Origin: Chrysaora quinquecirrha
Taxonomy: Eukaryota; Cnidaria; Scyphozoa; Semaeostomeae; Pelagiidae
Direction of reading: 5' to 3'
Assembly (NCBI GenBank): GCA_014526335.1
Contig: JACTAT010000010.1
Coordinates: 6,305,657 to 6,369,656, forward strand
DNA: 64,000 bases
Below the pieces are notes generated by a model. The model was not told the DNA's origin, did not search any database, and was given only the letters and a program-made list of their open reading frames with translations. The translations under genes and the position numbers were made by a program. Numbering within the stretch: position 1 is the first letter of the stretch; each line of letters begins with the position of its first letter. This document shows, in pieces, positions 33,256-45,300 of the stretch.

Positions 33256-34019
33256 TGAAAACTAGACCTTGTTGTATGAAGTTACCATACAGGACACATT
33301 ATCTTTTAACTTGAAACATCCGCTCCCTTTCTTAAATCATGTTCAAATTAACATTACATTTCTGTTTTATTTCCAAAAATTAACCAATAAATTAAAAATA
33401 ATCAACAAATGAATATTTAAGATAAAAATCATTTCTGTACCTTTAAATGCTTACACTAACATAAATATATCATTCTTTTTTGCAAAATTCAAAGTAATGT
33501 GAATATTGTTTGACGAGATATAGGTAAATAAATTGCCCTTTTGGTTAATCTTGTTGTGTTCCCTGCTCTCCGGGTTCTTGAAAAAATGTCCGGTCAAAAT
33601 GTCAGTGCTGATTTGAATACGAGATTTTCCATTGTTATCCGGCACACCCCCCGGTATTCAAATGAAAGCGAGATTACGACGACGCCTCTAAGAGGCGTCG
33701 CCGAGAATTGAAAACGAGGTTACGACGAGGCCTCTTAGAGGCGTCGTCGCAAGCCATCAGCCGCTGCCCTGCCACATTTTTGACCCCGACGCCGCTCCAT
33801 ATCGTGTAACCAAGATGACAACAACTGAAAACCCACTGAAGACACACCTAATGACGCAACTGGGATTATGACAATAGCAAGATAATGATGACCAAATGAA
33901 ATGACAATAGGACATAGAATACAGTTGACAAGGTGATAATAAAAAAAACTGAATGAAAAAACAAGAAAAACAAGTTGACAAACATCACGAACACAATCAA
34001 GAAAAACCTGTCGCTTAAC

Positions 34020-34262
34020 AATCCCCCCACAGTACTGATGGTATCCCTCCTCAGTACTGATGGTTTCCCTCTACAGTACTGAATATTTTCCACAGTACTG
34101 ATGGTGTCCCCCCACAGTACTGATGGTGTCCCCCCCACAGTACTGATGGTATCCTTCCACAGTACTGATGATATCCTCCACAGTAACGAACACTACCCAC
34201 AGTACTGAATATCCTCCACTACAGAGACCTGATTACTGCAAAAAGCCTTCCACGTTACTGAA
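34020..34262. repeat. Minisatellite, CACAGTACTGATGGTATCC unit
   Basis: About 11 units of around 21 bp with ACAGTACTGATGG cores. The element at 34270 is inserted in one of its units. Confidence 0.85.
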
Positions 34263-34269
34263 GATATCC

Positions 34270-34658
34270 CCCGGGGGTACAAATGACAAGACGTGCCGCC
34301 CAGTTTTTCCAAACCCACCCATGTCCACCCACAAATTTTGTCAGTCGTGGTACCCATGTATAGAAAAAACAACGAAATTTTTTACTCATTTGTACGCAAT
34401 ATCTCAAATGTTTTAACCCAATTTAACACCTGAGGCAACTCTAAATGCGGCGAAAAGGCATTTGCGATGAAAACTAAAACGCACTTCTGTGAGGCTTTTC
34501 AAAGCAATGCATGTCTAAAATTTTTTACATATTTTACTACCCATGTGTAGAGATTCTTTACGAAAAATAAACCCATATGTAGGGAAATTGGCGCTGAAAA
34601 AGTAACCCATTTGGGCGGCACGTCTAGTATAACGAACAATGGAAGTACCCCCCCCGGG
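34270..34658. mobile_element. CCCGGGGG-ended DNA transposon, 8-bp duplication, inside a minisatellite
   Basis: 389 bp, sister of 20046-20446. Perfect duplication AGATATCC at 34262-34269 and 34659-34666. Confidence 0.9.
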
Positions 34659-35237
34659 AGATATCCCTCCACATTACTGCAAAAATCCCTAAACAGCACG
34701 TCGCAGAAAACGTTTATGAAGGCGAAAGAAGTGAAGTTCATAGATTAGGCGTTTATGAAGGCGAAAGAAGTGAAGTTCATAGATTAGGCATATTCCATAT
34801 CTCATCAATGCAATCCGGTGTGGAGACACAAATGAAAGTTTTACATTATGATTATATACAGATACATAAGTAAAGTACTGAAAGATAACGGCCATGATAC
34901 GTGATTACAGACAATATTGCAAACGATTTGAATAAATACATCAGCTATACAGAAATGGGCTATAAAAGAATATTTGAAAATAATACCGGCAAAAAGCAAA
35001 TCAATAAATACAAGCAAATACGGAAAGCTCAAAATGTTTTCTTTTTTTATGTAAGCTGATATTAATCCAAAAGCTCCTTAAGGTACTCAGTGTCACTTCA
35101 AATTCTGGATGTTTAACGCAATTCATAAACCATTCTCCGGTAGGGGGGGTTTGGGTAATATATGGTAATACATTTTAGGTGACAAAATTATGCAATTATG
35201 CAGTGTTCAATACTCTTCAGCTTTGAAGAGCCACTTC

Positions 35238-35655
35238 TAAAGCCCTGGTCAAACGATCAAACATTTTTGGTCAAACATTCTAAATTTCTCTTTACAAAAA
35301 ATGTTTCACCGTTTGGCCGCATCTAAATACATGGCTGTCCAACATTTTGGAAGAACGAACTCATTGCTAATGCACAATCTTGCAGGTTATTGAAGTTTAC
35401 CAATAACGATTGAAATATTTGATAAGCAATGTTGGAAAGTCGTTCAGACGATGAAACAATGCTTGACAAGCAAAAGTAAACAAGATTAGTAGCGTGATGT
35501 TTTTGGAAAAGTTCAAAAACATTTTTTGCTTGACACAAGAAAAGATTGCTGGACGAGCAATGTTTTTGGACGTGGTCAAACGGTCAAACATTTTACTTGA
35601 TAAGCAAATTTCAAATGCTTGACCAGCATAGTTTGGTCGTTTGACCAGGGCCTAA
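35238..35655. mobile_element. AAACATTTG fold-back element
   Basis: Ends AAGCCCTGGTCAAACGATCA and TCGTTTGACCAGGGCCTAAG, with repeated TTTGCTTGACA and AACATTTT motifs inside. Confidence 0.8.
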
Positions 35656-36189
35656 GAATCAAACGCTGATGACAGTATAAATAAAAAAGCTTACGAAAAA
35701 TGGCTTAAAACCGATTTGGATTCTAAAATATTCTCTGTTTCGATATAACTTTGATAGAATTTTGGATTCACTGGAGGAATACAGATTATACAGAGAGGCT
35801 AGAGAACAAGGTACAAAATGACGGGGAAAATGACAGAATGAAAGAAATGAAGATGAAATGAAGACGATGACGAACACAACGTTAATGAATAAAACATGAC
35901 ATATTAATACGGAATGAAACGAAGAGAATCTACTGTAGTGAATATAGATGAACATTGTATGGAGTGAAGAAGTCAGTAATTACATAAAATTAAGTTACAA
36001 ACTGTGCTGGCAAATTGTATCACGGAAGCAGGGCCTAAATCTACTACTGCTCGTCAAAAGATTAGGCCTAATTGATCTTAGAGCTAATATTCTCGTTTCC
36101 ACCATAATAACTGCACGAAACCCAACGGAGTAGCAACATTTATGGTGCCATCAGCCATTAAGCAGATAAGCCTATAAAGTTAAGTCTAA

Positions 36190-36442
36190 ACTATGAGACA
36201 TGTCGCACGCGACATTGTACACGGCGTGTCTCGCAGGGTTGCTAAGCAAGCAACATGTCTTCCGAGTCACTCGCATGTCACGGAGACAAGAAATGTTTCT
36301 CTGTTGTCTCCAAGAAATATTTTCGTCTCTTTCGCTACAAATTTTGTCGCGTGCTACAAAATTTCCGAGGTGGTTTAACTAGGAGACATCGACGGGACAT
36401 TTCACGCGCGAAAATGTCCTACACGACATGTCTCTCAGTTTA
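36190..36442. mobile_element. Inverted-repeat element, GAGACATGTCG termini
   Basis: Left TAAACTATGAGACATGTCGC, right inverse CGACATGTCTCTCAGTTTAA. About 250 bp. The interior again carries GAGACA and TGTCTC motifs. Confidence 0.7.
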
Positions 36443-36858
36443 ACCAGGCCTAACGCTTGACGCTCCTCACGAATCCGGAATCACGTGATATTTACCCTTA
36501 GAAATTTACTGCCGTACCTATACCCATTTAGCTTAAAAACAATTAAAAAAATCAAGCAACTATTACATAATAGCAACGGAAAAAATAAAATCTATTCAGC
36601 TCTAAGCAGCTAGTCTCTTTCCTAAACACATAGAAAAATACAAGCTTAATATTTCAAATTAAAGTCAGATGCTTCATCAGACAATCAACTAATTTAGAGA
36701 ATCTAATTTCTAAATGTTTGGTTAAATATAAAGGGGATTTTATACAAGGAAGAAGGACTCGATTTAGTTTAGGTTTGTTTGCTAGCTTAATTAATATTTG
36801 TGGATGCATTTAGTATTTCCTCTTATAAACGCAGGAGTTTCTTATAAGAATGGCTCTC

Positions 36859-37265
36859 GTACACGCTTTTTTTATAAAGAACCTAGCTCAAGGCCTAGTT
36901 CTTAAAGTTCTTATTTTTTTACCTCTTTTGAGACGATTGTAGTTCTGAAAATTCCTTAATAGTTCCTTAATTTTAACTGCACATACAGTTTAATGACTAC
37001 CGTACAGAGACATTTGCATGTAAGCAAAGCTCGAGACTATCTACTCAAGGAAACATTTGATACATGCGCAAAGTACAATTTATGTGATTTTCGACTGCAA
37101 ATGAATGGAACGGGCTTTCTAATTCTGGATTGTTTGCAGTGATAAAATATTCAACAATGAAAAGTTCCTTAGTGATTTTCTCTTTAGTAGTATAAGTTCT
37201 TTAAATTTTCGGGCCTTCTTCATGTAGGTTCCTTATAAAGTGGTTCCTTATAAAAAAAGCGTGTG
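36859..37265. mobile_element. Fold-back element, TACACGCTTTTTTTATAAAG termini
   Basis: Ends GTACACGCTTTTTTTATAAA and CCTTATAAAAAAAGCGTGTG. It lies directly beside the AAACATTG element that starts near 37320. Confidence 0.8.
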
Positions 37266-37319
37266 TTGCGACATTCATTTGGGAAAGCCTTTATAAGGCA
37301 GTTGCTTATTGCCATTGCA

Positions 37320-37817
37320 AGGTTTTGGCCAAACAATCAAACATTGTCTGTCAAACATTTGAATTTAGCTTGTCCAACAAAATGTTTTGCCATATCGAAA
37401 AACATTTCTCCTCAAACATTGTTTACTTGCATCAAGCAGAAAATATTTTGGAACTTTTTCAAAGACATCGCGCAACAAATGTAACTTTTTTCTGCTTGTC
37501 AAGCGATTTGTGGGGCGGCCAAACGACCAAAGAGTGTTTGCAAAACAATTTCAAATGTTTGAAAAAACAATGTTTGGTTAAACGTTGTTTGTGAAACATT
37601 TTAACATTGCTTATCCAATCTAATGTTTTAACGTTTGGCCACGTCGCAAGACATTGTTCGTAAAACAATTTTTTTGTCTTCTTCACGCAAAAAATGCTTT
37701 CGTCAAGCACACTGCATAGGAAACTTTGCATGTTTGTGTCGTGGCTAAACAGCCAAACTTGGAAGGCACGCCTCCGTTGTTAGACAAACAACGTTTGATC
37801 GTTTGGCCAGTGCCTTA
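37320..37817. mobile_element. AAACATTG fold-back element
   Basis: Starts AAGGTTTTGGCCAAACAATC, ends GATCGTTTGGCCAGTGCCTT. About 500 bp, one of the longest copies. Confidence 0.75.
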
Positions 37818-38763
37818 TATTCAAGATGTAAGGGTTTAGTATTATGTTTCTACAAAGCTTACTTTGCTTCGCATAACGATAAAATTTTCAGTACACAGAT
37901 TTTTGCAAAAAGTCCTTGCTGAGAAACACTAGGCTTAGAGTTTTGTTAAATTTCTCTGAAGTCTGAGAAACTGTTACAGTTAAGTGCAATTTCTCATTAA
38001 AACACGTTTGTGAGGAAACTAGAGGGTGATAAGATGCTGAAAAATAAAAACAGCTTAAGACTGAAAACATTCAACTTGAAAACGAAGCAGAATGTTCTTA
38101 TCAACTGTTCTTAGCTATAAACTGTTCTTATAACCGTGCGAAATGATCAAAATTAAAAGCAATCTCACTGTGCACTATTTGCCCATTTGCCACCATTTTG
38201 AATCAAAAGACGAGTTTCAAGATGGGTCAGTTTGGACTTTACATTTTAGATGGCAACGTCTGTTACTGAACGGAGTTTAAGTAAGAACTGGCGTTTATAA
38301 GAGAAAAAACGTCGAAGCGCTTGATGAACATGCTTACCTTTGAGGATATTTACATAAGAGGAACGTCCAAAGAAATGGTCATACAGTGGAACGAACCCAT
38401 ATATAACGGAACTTCCGAACAACGGACAAATATTTTCGTCCAGAAGTCATTCCTTCTTTAACAAAACCTCCATTTAGCGGACACTTCCTTACAACAGACA
38501 GTAACATTAGTCCCACAGTTGTCCATTGTATATATGGAGGTTCCACCATATACCAAAACCTCGGTCAATTCAGTGGAATATATTTGCTCTATTGGGGAGA
38601 TGGCTGAATCTACTACCAGCGAAGATCTATGTGAAGCCTGCCCTTCAATTACCATCTATCAACCTCCGTTAAGTAAGCAACGGAATAAACTCAAGGTCCA
38701 TGCTAAAAATCTATTAATCATACATTAAAAATCATACCAGCAAAAAAAGTTTCTCAAACTCCA

Positions 38764-39392
38764 TTAACAATCGAAGATGGGATGACAACAGTTGCCGCCA
38801 GCCTTTGCTTTTATTGCATTGAGCTTGGCTTTAATTGCACTGGGATTTCCGTAAACTCCATTAGCACTTCCGTTAACCCCATTAGCACTTCCGTTAAATC
38901 CATTAGCACTTCCGTTTACTCCATTAACACTTCCGTTAACTCCACCAGAATTTCTGTTTTCTCCATTAGCGTTTCCGTTAACTCCATTAGCATTTCCGTT
39001 TACTCCATCAGCATTTCCGTTTACTCCATTAGCACTTCCGTTAACTCCATTAGCACTTCCGTTAACAACATCAGCACTTCCGTTAACCCCATTAACATTT
39101 CCATTAATTTGGATACCTTGTGACTGCACAAGCATTTTCTGCCTCTCGGCTGCCTTTTTGAGCATCATCTCCATTTCTTGTTCCATCTTATGGCACGTTT
39201 CTGGCAAAACCGAGCTGGTCTTAGTTTCAGGCACAGCAAATAACTCTGGACAACCTGTTTCACCACGTGAGATAGCATCAGCAGCGACGGATAAATCGTA
39301 TGCGATTTCGTCGCTGATCATCGAATCAAATTCGTATTTGGGATGTTCGCGCACAAATTTGCGCATCCAAGTTGCCGTGGTGATCAATTCTC
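38764..39392 (-). CDS. GCLC: GCLC last exon with Asn/Gly repeat tail
   Basis: The exon begins after a CTAG acceptor with the conserved GCLC C-terminal region ([29 protein letters not shown]). A coiled Met/Glu/Lys segment ([15 protein letters not shown]) follows, then about a dozen repeats of a 7-residue unit close to NGSANGV, and a basic end rich in KAK with the final CCHPIFDC. Vertebrate GCLC stops soon after the ELL(G) segment, so some 140 residues here are extra. The frame stays open across all repeat units. Confidence 0.92.
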
Positions 39393-42300
39393 CTAGAATA
39401 ACAGTCAGTAAGAATTAGAAAACGATGAATTGCCGAATAAATTAACAGTCGAAAACTTTAATTTTTAGCAGAAACTTGAACAGCAATAGAATTTTTCAAT
39501 ACATTGAAAAGTTTTTACTCTCAAATTGCAAGGAAAAGCTGATTGGCGATCCAGCTTAATTTTTCTGGTTGGTACATTTTGATCCGTATCAGGGTTGAAA
39601 TCCCGTTTTTGTCAATTGTTTTGGCCTGTGTCTGACTTTTATACTCTCCTGAGCAACACAAAAAAGCTTAAAAGAAGTTTTCATTTTTTCTCGCAACTTT
39701 CAAACTTTATACTGCTCAAAGGCAATTTAATAAAACTTAAAATATTATATGAAACGAGTCATTTCAAACCGGGCATAGTAATGACCAATAAAGATCACGA
39801 AAAAGGTGTGTGAAGCCATTAGGCTCTGGCAAAACGATAAACATTGTTTGTCAATTTTAGGAGTGGGTGGCCAAGCTTCTCAGTCAGTTCTCGTTAGACA
39901 GCTGAAGTTAAGCTTGGTCGTGTGAGGTCAGCATCTGGATAGGTGACTTTCCAGATGGATGACTAAACAACTCACTCTGCCGTCCTTCGGAAGGGATGTT
40001 AAACTAGGGTCCCATGCCTGGATGCGGCATGCATAGTAGGCCTAAATTAGCTGGAAAAGCTAGAAATAACAGCCTACTAACAACAACAACAACAACAAAA
40101 AAAATAAAGTAACAACAACAACAAGTAATGTTTTGTTGTCAATCAAATTTGAAATGTTGGACAACAATTTTTGATCGTTTGGCCAGGGCCTAATGCCCTA
40201 TCTTTACGTCGCATTCGAGCGCTTTCAGCCAATCAGATTCCATAACGGAGTTGTGGCCCAGATATGGTTATTATTACAACACAAACCTGATGCTCTGTCT
40301 TGAATCAGCTTCAGATACTGGCTAATGGTGCACCTTGTATCAATATCAACATCAACACTGTCAATATAATGCTCCATCAATGGCACCAAGCCTGGGAATT
40401 CTCCATCCTGTAAAAAAGAGATTATATATAATCATGTTGAATATGAATAATCCAAATTATTAGATAAAGAATCACAACTAAATAACCGTGCATCGCAATC
40501 ATGCAGAAAAGAGTGGCAAAGTGAAAAAACAATTTTTAGAATTTCTCAATTGGCTCTTCATTTTCTGAAAGAGCGTCAAAATAACGCTTACATGTGCAAA
40601 ATCAGTCAAATACATCAAACATTGGCTGAGATATGGCCATTCGAAGAAATATATTTCAATAGCAAATCACTGTATTTTTGCGCCTGGTTTTAAACTTATG
40701 AACCAGAGCAAAAATACAGCAAGACCCAGACACTTACACCACAGCTATACGCGTTACAAGACGGGGGCAGGGTATAGCTTGGGCTTCACGATAATTCACT
40801 AATTCACGCTCTTTCTGCCTATAATGAACAGGGCTTATTGTATTTATTCGGACTGATTCAAAAACGCTTCCAAAAGATCTTCCCTACCAATCATAGCATT
40901 ACTCTGCCAAGGGTGGAATTTTGAATCAAGACTGCAATTTCAATGAATAAATTTACCTTTCCATTGATAATAGCATCAACCGTCATTTCAGTATATTCAT
41001 CTTCAATATTCTCACATGGCTTTCCGTCACCTGAAAGCAAAAAAAAAAATAAAGTGATGATGGAGCTCCTGAAGTGACAAAACCAGCAGACAAAAAGGTT
41101 AACTGGTCAATCACTGGTGCAGGAAAAGAAAATGTTTATAAGGGTGAATTGTTCATAGAAGAATAAGAACAATAGAAATACATCCAAACAATACCCCTTA
41201 TACAATGGACTTGGCGATGTTTAAGGAGCCACAGCACCCCAAACCACATACGGCCCTATCCATGTAATTATTAAACTTCAAATGAAATATAGGACAATAT
41301 CGAACCACAATAAGTTTAAGGCAGTCTGTTGATGTGCTGCAAGTCAGGTTCTGTACAAAATCGAAAATTGTGCGTTCATTAGTGAGAGTTTGCCATAATT
41401 ATGGTACAAGAGGCAATTACGTTTCAAGGTGCGTTCAAAGAGACAGAGAATACACCGCAGCAAGATTTTTTGGTCCCATGACCCATCTCCATTTTACTAA
41501 CTACAAATCATGCATAGGCTACGAAGTTAAAATTTTACTGCTTTTCAAACATCTAAGACTTGTAACAATGTTCCTATCGCTTTTTTCAAACATGGATTAA
41601 AGAATCCTAACTGTCTTCTTAATTTACAGGATTTTAGCGAGAACAATGGTTGGAATTTTTGGCTTTTTACATTGTATGTTGGAGATGCTACGTTTCTTAA
41701 ATTTTAAGTTCACTTGAGTAACTAAAGAGAAAGTGGATGGTGGGCGAAATATGAAGAAATTTCTTACAGCATGTTTGGGGATCTTTTCTGAACCAAAATT
41801 TTTCATCATGCACTGAGTTCCGCTTTATTGCTCTTTTCATATTCTCCTCAACCTAAACGAAGGTAAGAAATAAAAAAAATTACTATGAGTAGGCAGTTCG
41901 TAACTGAAAATTGCACAACAGAAACGACAAGTGGCGTAAGGCCCTCGTCAAATGATCAAACATTGTTGGTCAAACTTCTTTAATTGCAGTTGCCTATTTA
42001 AAAATGAGTTGCCAAAGTAGGGAGGAACTCAAAAATAGATGAAATTAATTTCGAAATTTTGCTTGCAAGATTAAGGCTTTGGTAAAAGAATCAAACATTG
42101 TTTGTGAAACATCTAAAATTTTCATTTCAAGCAGAATGTTTTACCGTTTGGCAGGGTCACGAAACATTGTTCATCACAAATTTTTTGCTTAAACCAAGCA
42201 AAAAATGTCGTTGAACCGTTTCAAAAACATTACCCAGCAAAATCTTTGTGTCAAGCAATGTTTTGTCACGTAGCGAAACGCTCAAACATTGCTTGATAAG

Positions 42301-45300
42301 CAATTTTTAAATGTTTGACAAGCAATTTTTGATCGTTTTGCCAGGGCCTAACTGAGAGGAGGACGTAGCAAATAAAGGGCGTTCTAAAACAGTCTATGCT
42401 GCACAAAGAATGCGTCTTATAAATGATATTATTAGTCAAGAATAAATTATTACAAATACCTTTGAAATTGGAATGATCAAATCCAATTTGAAGGAGAGAA
42501 TAACTCTTGTCAGCAAAACAATGAATACCACATATGCAGCATTTTCAAAGTCAGTCAGTTGCACCTATCAATTTCAAGAAATTGAGTTAGAACACCCAGA
42601 ACTAGTATACATGATGTCTGCTACGGAAAGAACAAGTCTACAGAGAAAAATGCAAATAGCTGTATATAGGTGACAGGACGTCATGTTAAAGAGTTTCGTG
42701 TGATGACTTCATAAATTTTTAAGACCATCAAGAAAAAAAAGATTCAGGCTAATAAATAGTTCCCGTGTGAAAAAACCTCCGTCAAACATCGTTCTGCTGC
42801 TAATAGCAATGCTTTGCCATGTTGAAATTAAAACTTCTGTTGTTATTTACTATTTTCGACGTCAATCACTTAGCGACAAGTTGGTTGCCATGGCTACAGA
42901 GTTATAAATAGAATCATTAAATTTTCCTTTTTGGGCCCTGAAAGGTAGAAACTCAAATCAGGTGGCATATAAGGTGGCTTCCAATTGTATTTTAGACACA
43001 CAAATCAAAAGATTGTCAGGGGGCACAATATACCCCCCAGGTGAGATAGGGTTAAGTCAACTTGATGTAAACAAGAACACTATCATGGACATGTGATTCA
43101 TACCTCCATTGATCTAAATTCAACTCTCCAGCCAATGGTTGAATTCGGGGGAGGTGGCTTGAAGCGAATACTCTGCCAGTTTGTTGATTGTATGTTCTAA
43201 AAGAAAAACAAAAACAGAAACGATTGAAAACAACATTTATCAAACAAAATACATAACAACAGTATGTCACACCTTGTATCATAATCGTATAGTATATCCT
43301 AGATTATCTAACAGAACGAAACTTCTTCAGAGTTTGGATATGCCGAAAGGTTTCGAATTATCCTGGATCACGGAGTTAAGTCCAATACGAAAGTGTATAC
43401 CTTTAATTACTTGCCCAGTAAAAAGAGAAGCAAAAATGTTTTGAAAAGATATTTACCTCAAAATGATCGGTGTCATTTTCATTATCTTGATGAAGCTTCT
43501 CTTTAAATACAGAAATAGGATCTCTGACAAACAAGTGTGCAATATGCTCAGCAAGCTGGGGTTCAATTCCTAACAGAAGAACAGAACTACAGTGGACAAG
43601 ACAGTAATGAATGAAAAGAAAGATGAAAACAGTATTTTGCCAACGGTTTTGCCCTGTAGACATAAGTACTCTGGCAACCAGTTCCTTTTTTGGCGAAAAC
43701 TAAAAGATCCACAGTACCAGAAAGTTGGGCATATAGGTGGTATGTGGCCGAGTTTTCAAGGCGCTCGTCTCATGATCGTACGGTCGTGGGCTCGAATCTC
43801 GTCGGGACCACTTCCCACAAGCCTACAGTCAACTCAGCTGTCCATTCTTCCGAGGTCGGTAAATGTGTACCCAGATTTCTGGGGTAATGACTGACAGGGT
43901 CCCCACTAGTAGAAATGCTAAATAACTTGACACTTAAATAAAGTCATTATTATTAATATCATTATTTTGTTCTTCTTCTACGATAAGTTGACAACTGATT
44001 CCTAACGACTTGAGCGCTCTGGCGTCTGCGATCAGCTGTATCCTATACGTTCTGACTAGTTGTTTACATATCAACATAAGTTGGCAGTTACAACTAGTTG
44101 GTGTTAGTTCTATCGTTTCGTAGGTCAGCATAAGCCGAGGCGTAAGTCAAATCGATCAAAAATGCTTGTTAAATTTTCCAAGGCATTGCTAAGCAAATTC
44201 TGCTTGTCGAACAATGTTTTGTGACGTGACAAAACGGTCAAAACATTGCTTCTAAAGCAAATCCCAAATGTTTGACCAACAATGTTTGATCATTTGGCCA
44301 GAGCCTTAAGAGCGTAGATCAATTAAGTGAAAATCGATAAGAGATAGAACGAGTATATATACAATGGCATTTTGACTTGAAATTAAATTCAGCATACCTG
44401 CTTGCAGCATTAGATCCAAATGTTCTTGCTCATACTGTATTGGTATGTCATTATACTTGGCACCGGCTTGTGAAATGTACATATCAATGCAGTCATAGCG
44501 AGACTTTCGAAGCACAAATTTGTCATCTTTCAATGGCTGAAAAACACAAACAATTCTTAAATGAGGACCGAGCTAAAATCTCTTTGAAAACTGTTTATTT
44601 TTTGTGAGTTGAGATTAACTATTAAAATTTTCTTCTGTTTCAGCTGTCTTATATAGAGAAAATGGGTCTAGGTCTTAGACCCTGGCCAAATGATCAAACA
44701 TTGTCAGTCAAACATTTGACATCTGCTTCACAACAAATGTTTGATCGTTTGGCCACATCATTGCTGTCGAACATTTTGGAACAACGCTGTCGTTGCTAGT
44801 GCGCAAGAACGAACGAGTTGTTGCTAAGAAATGTTGCTAGGTGCGGAAATGTTTCAAATTTTTAAAGTTTGACAATGACAAAAGACATGTTTGACAAGCA
44901 ATGTTGGAAAGGCAGTCAAACGATCAAACATTGCTTGACAAGCAAAAAAAAGCAAAAATTGTGGTGTCGTGTTCTTAAAAAGTTAAACAAACATTTTTTG
45001 CTTGGACGAGTAATGTTTTTGGACGTGGCCAAACGCTCAAGCATTTGCTGCTAGAACTTTTCAAATGTTTGACCAGCAATGTTTGATTGTTTAGCCAGGG
45101 GCTTATGGTTTCCAACGAGCTGAAGGTTATTTCTTAGCTGAAGGGTTATTTGTGTATAAAAAATTAAATGAAAATGAAATAAAATGAAAACGAAAAAACG
45201 AAACAAATAATTTCAAGAATAGAAATAGCTTCCGCTAAGTGTCCGCAACTAGCAGCAGCTTTTCATTAGCAAAGGATCCTCTCAATTTTGTCAGGCCGGC

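Larger units (their letters stand above)
31155..33803. mobile_element. Fold-back element with very long terminal inverted repeats
   Basis: The first bases (GATATGGAGCGGCGTCGGGG) recur as the reverse complement at 33784-33803, and the match continues inward almost without mismatch. The right arm runs to about 32885 (roughly 920 bp); the left arm runs to about 32585 (roughly 1430 bp), the difference being extra tandem units. The arms contain GC-rich palindromes such as GACGCCTCTTAGAGGCGTC near the ends, a shared AT-rich unique part (31380-31690 and 33270-33580), and then the 46-bp satellite. The unique centre is about 300 bp. I see no clear target-site duplication and no transposase. It resembles fold-back (Galileo-type) elements in layout only. 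Confidence 0.8.
33804..38763. other. Interval between fold-back element and GCLC, no gene seen
   Basis: About 5 kb filled largely with transposons listed separately. It also holds an inverted-repeat element at 36190-36442 (ends GAGACATGTCGCACGCG and ACACGACATGTCTC). GCLC's 3' UTR should begin below 38764; I could not place a poly(A) signal with confidence. Confidence 0.6.

Noticed and set aside
31311..33645. Matching small frames in both arms (ILTGHFFKNPESREHN)
   Set aside because: They are the same arm sequence read from the two inverted repeats; identity follows from the structure, not from protein conservation.
38782..39123. Plus-strand Ser/Ile/Asn repeat frame
   Set aside because: Antisense shadow of the GCLC repeat tail, whose minus-strand frame is joined to the conserved ligase end.
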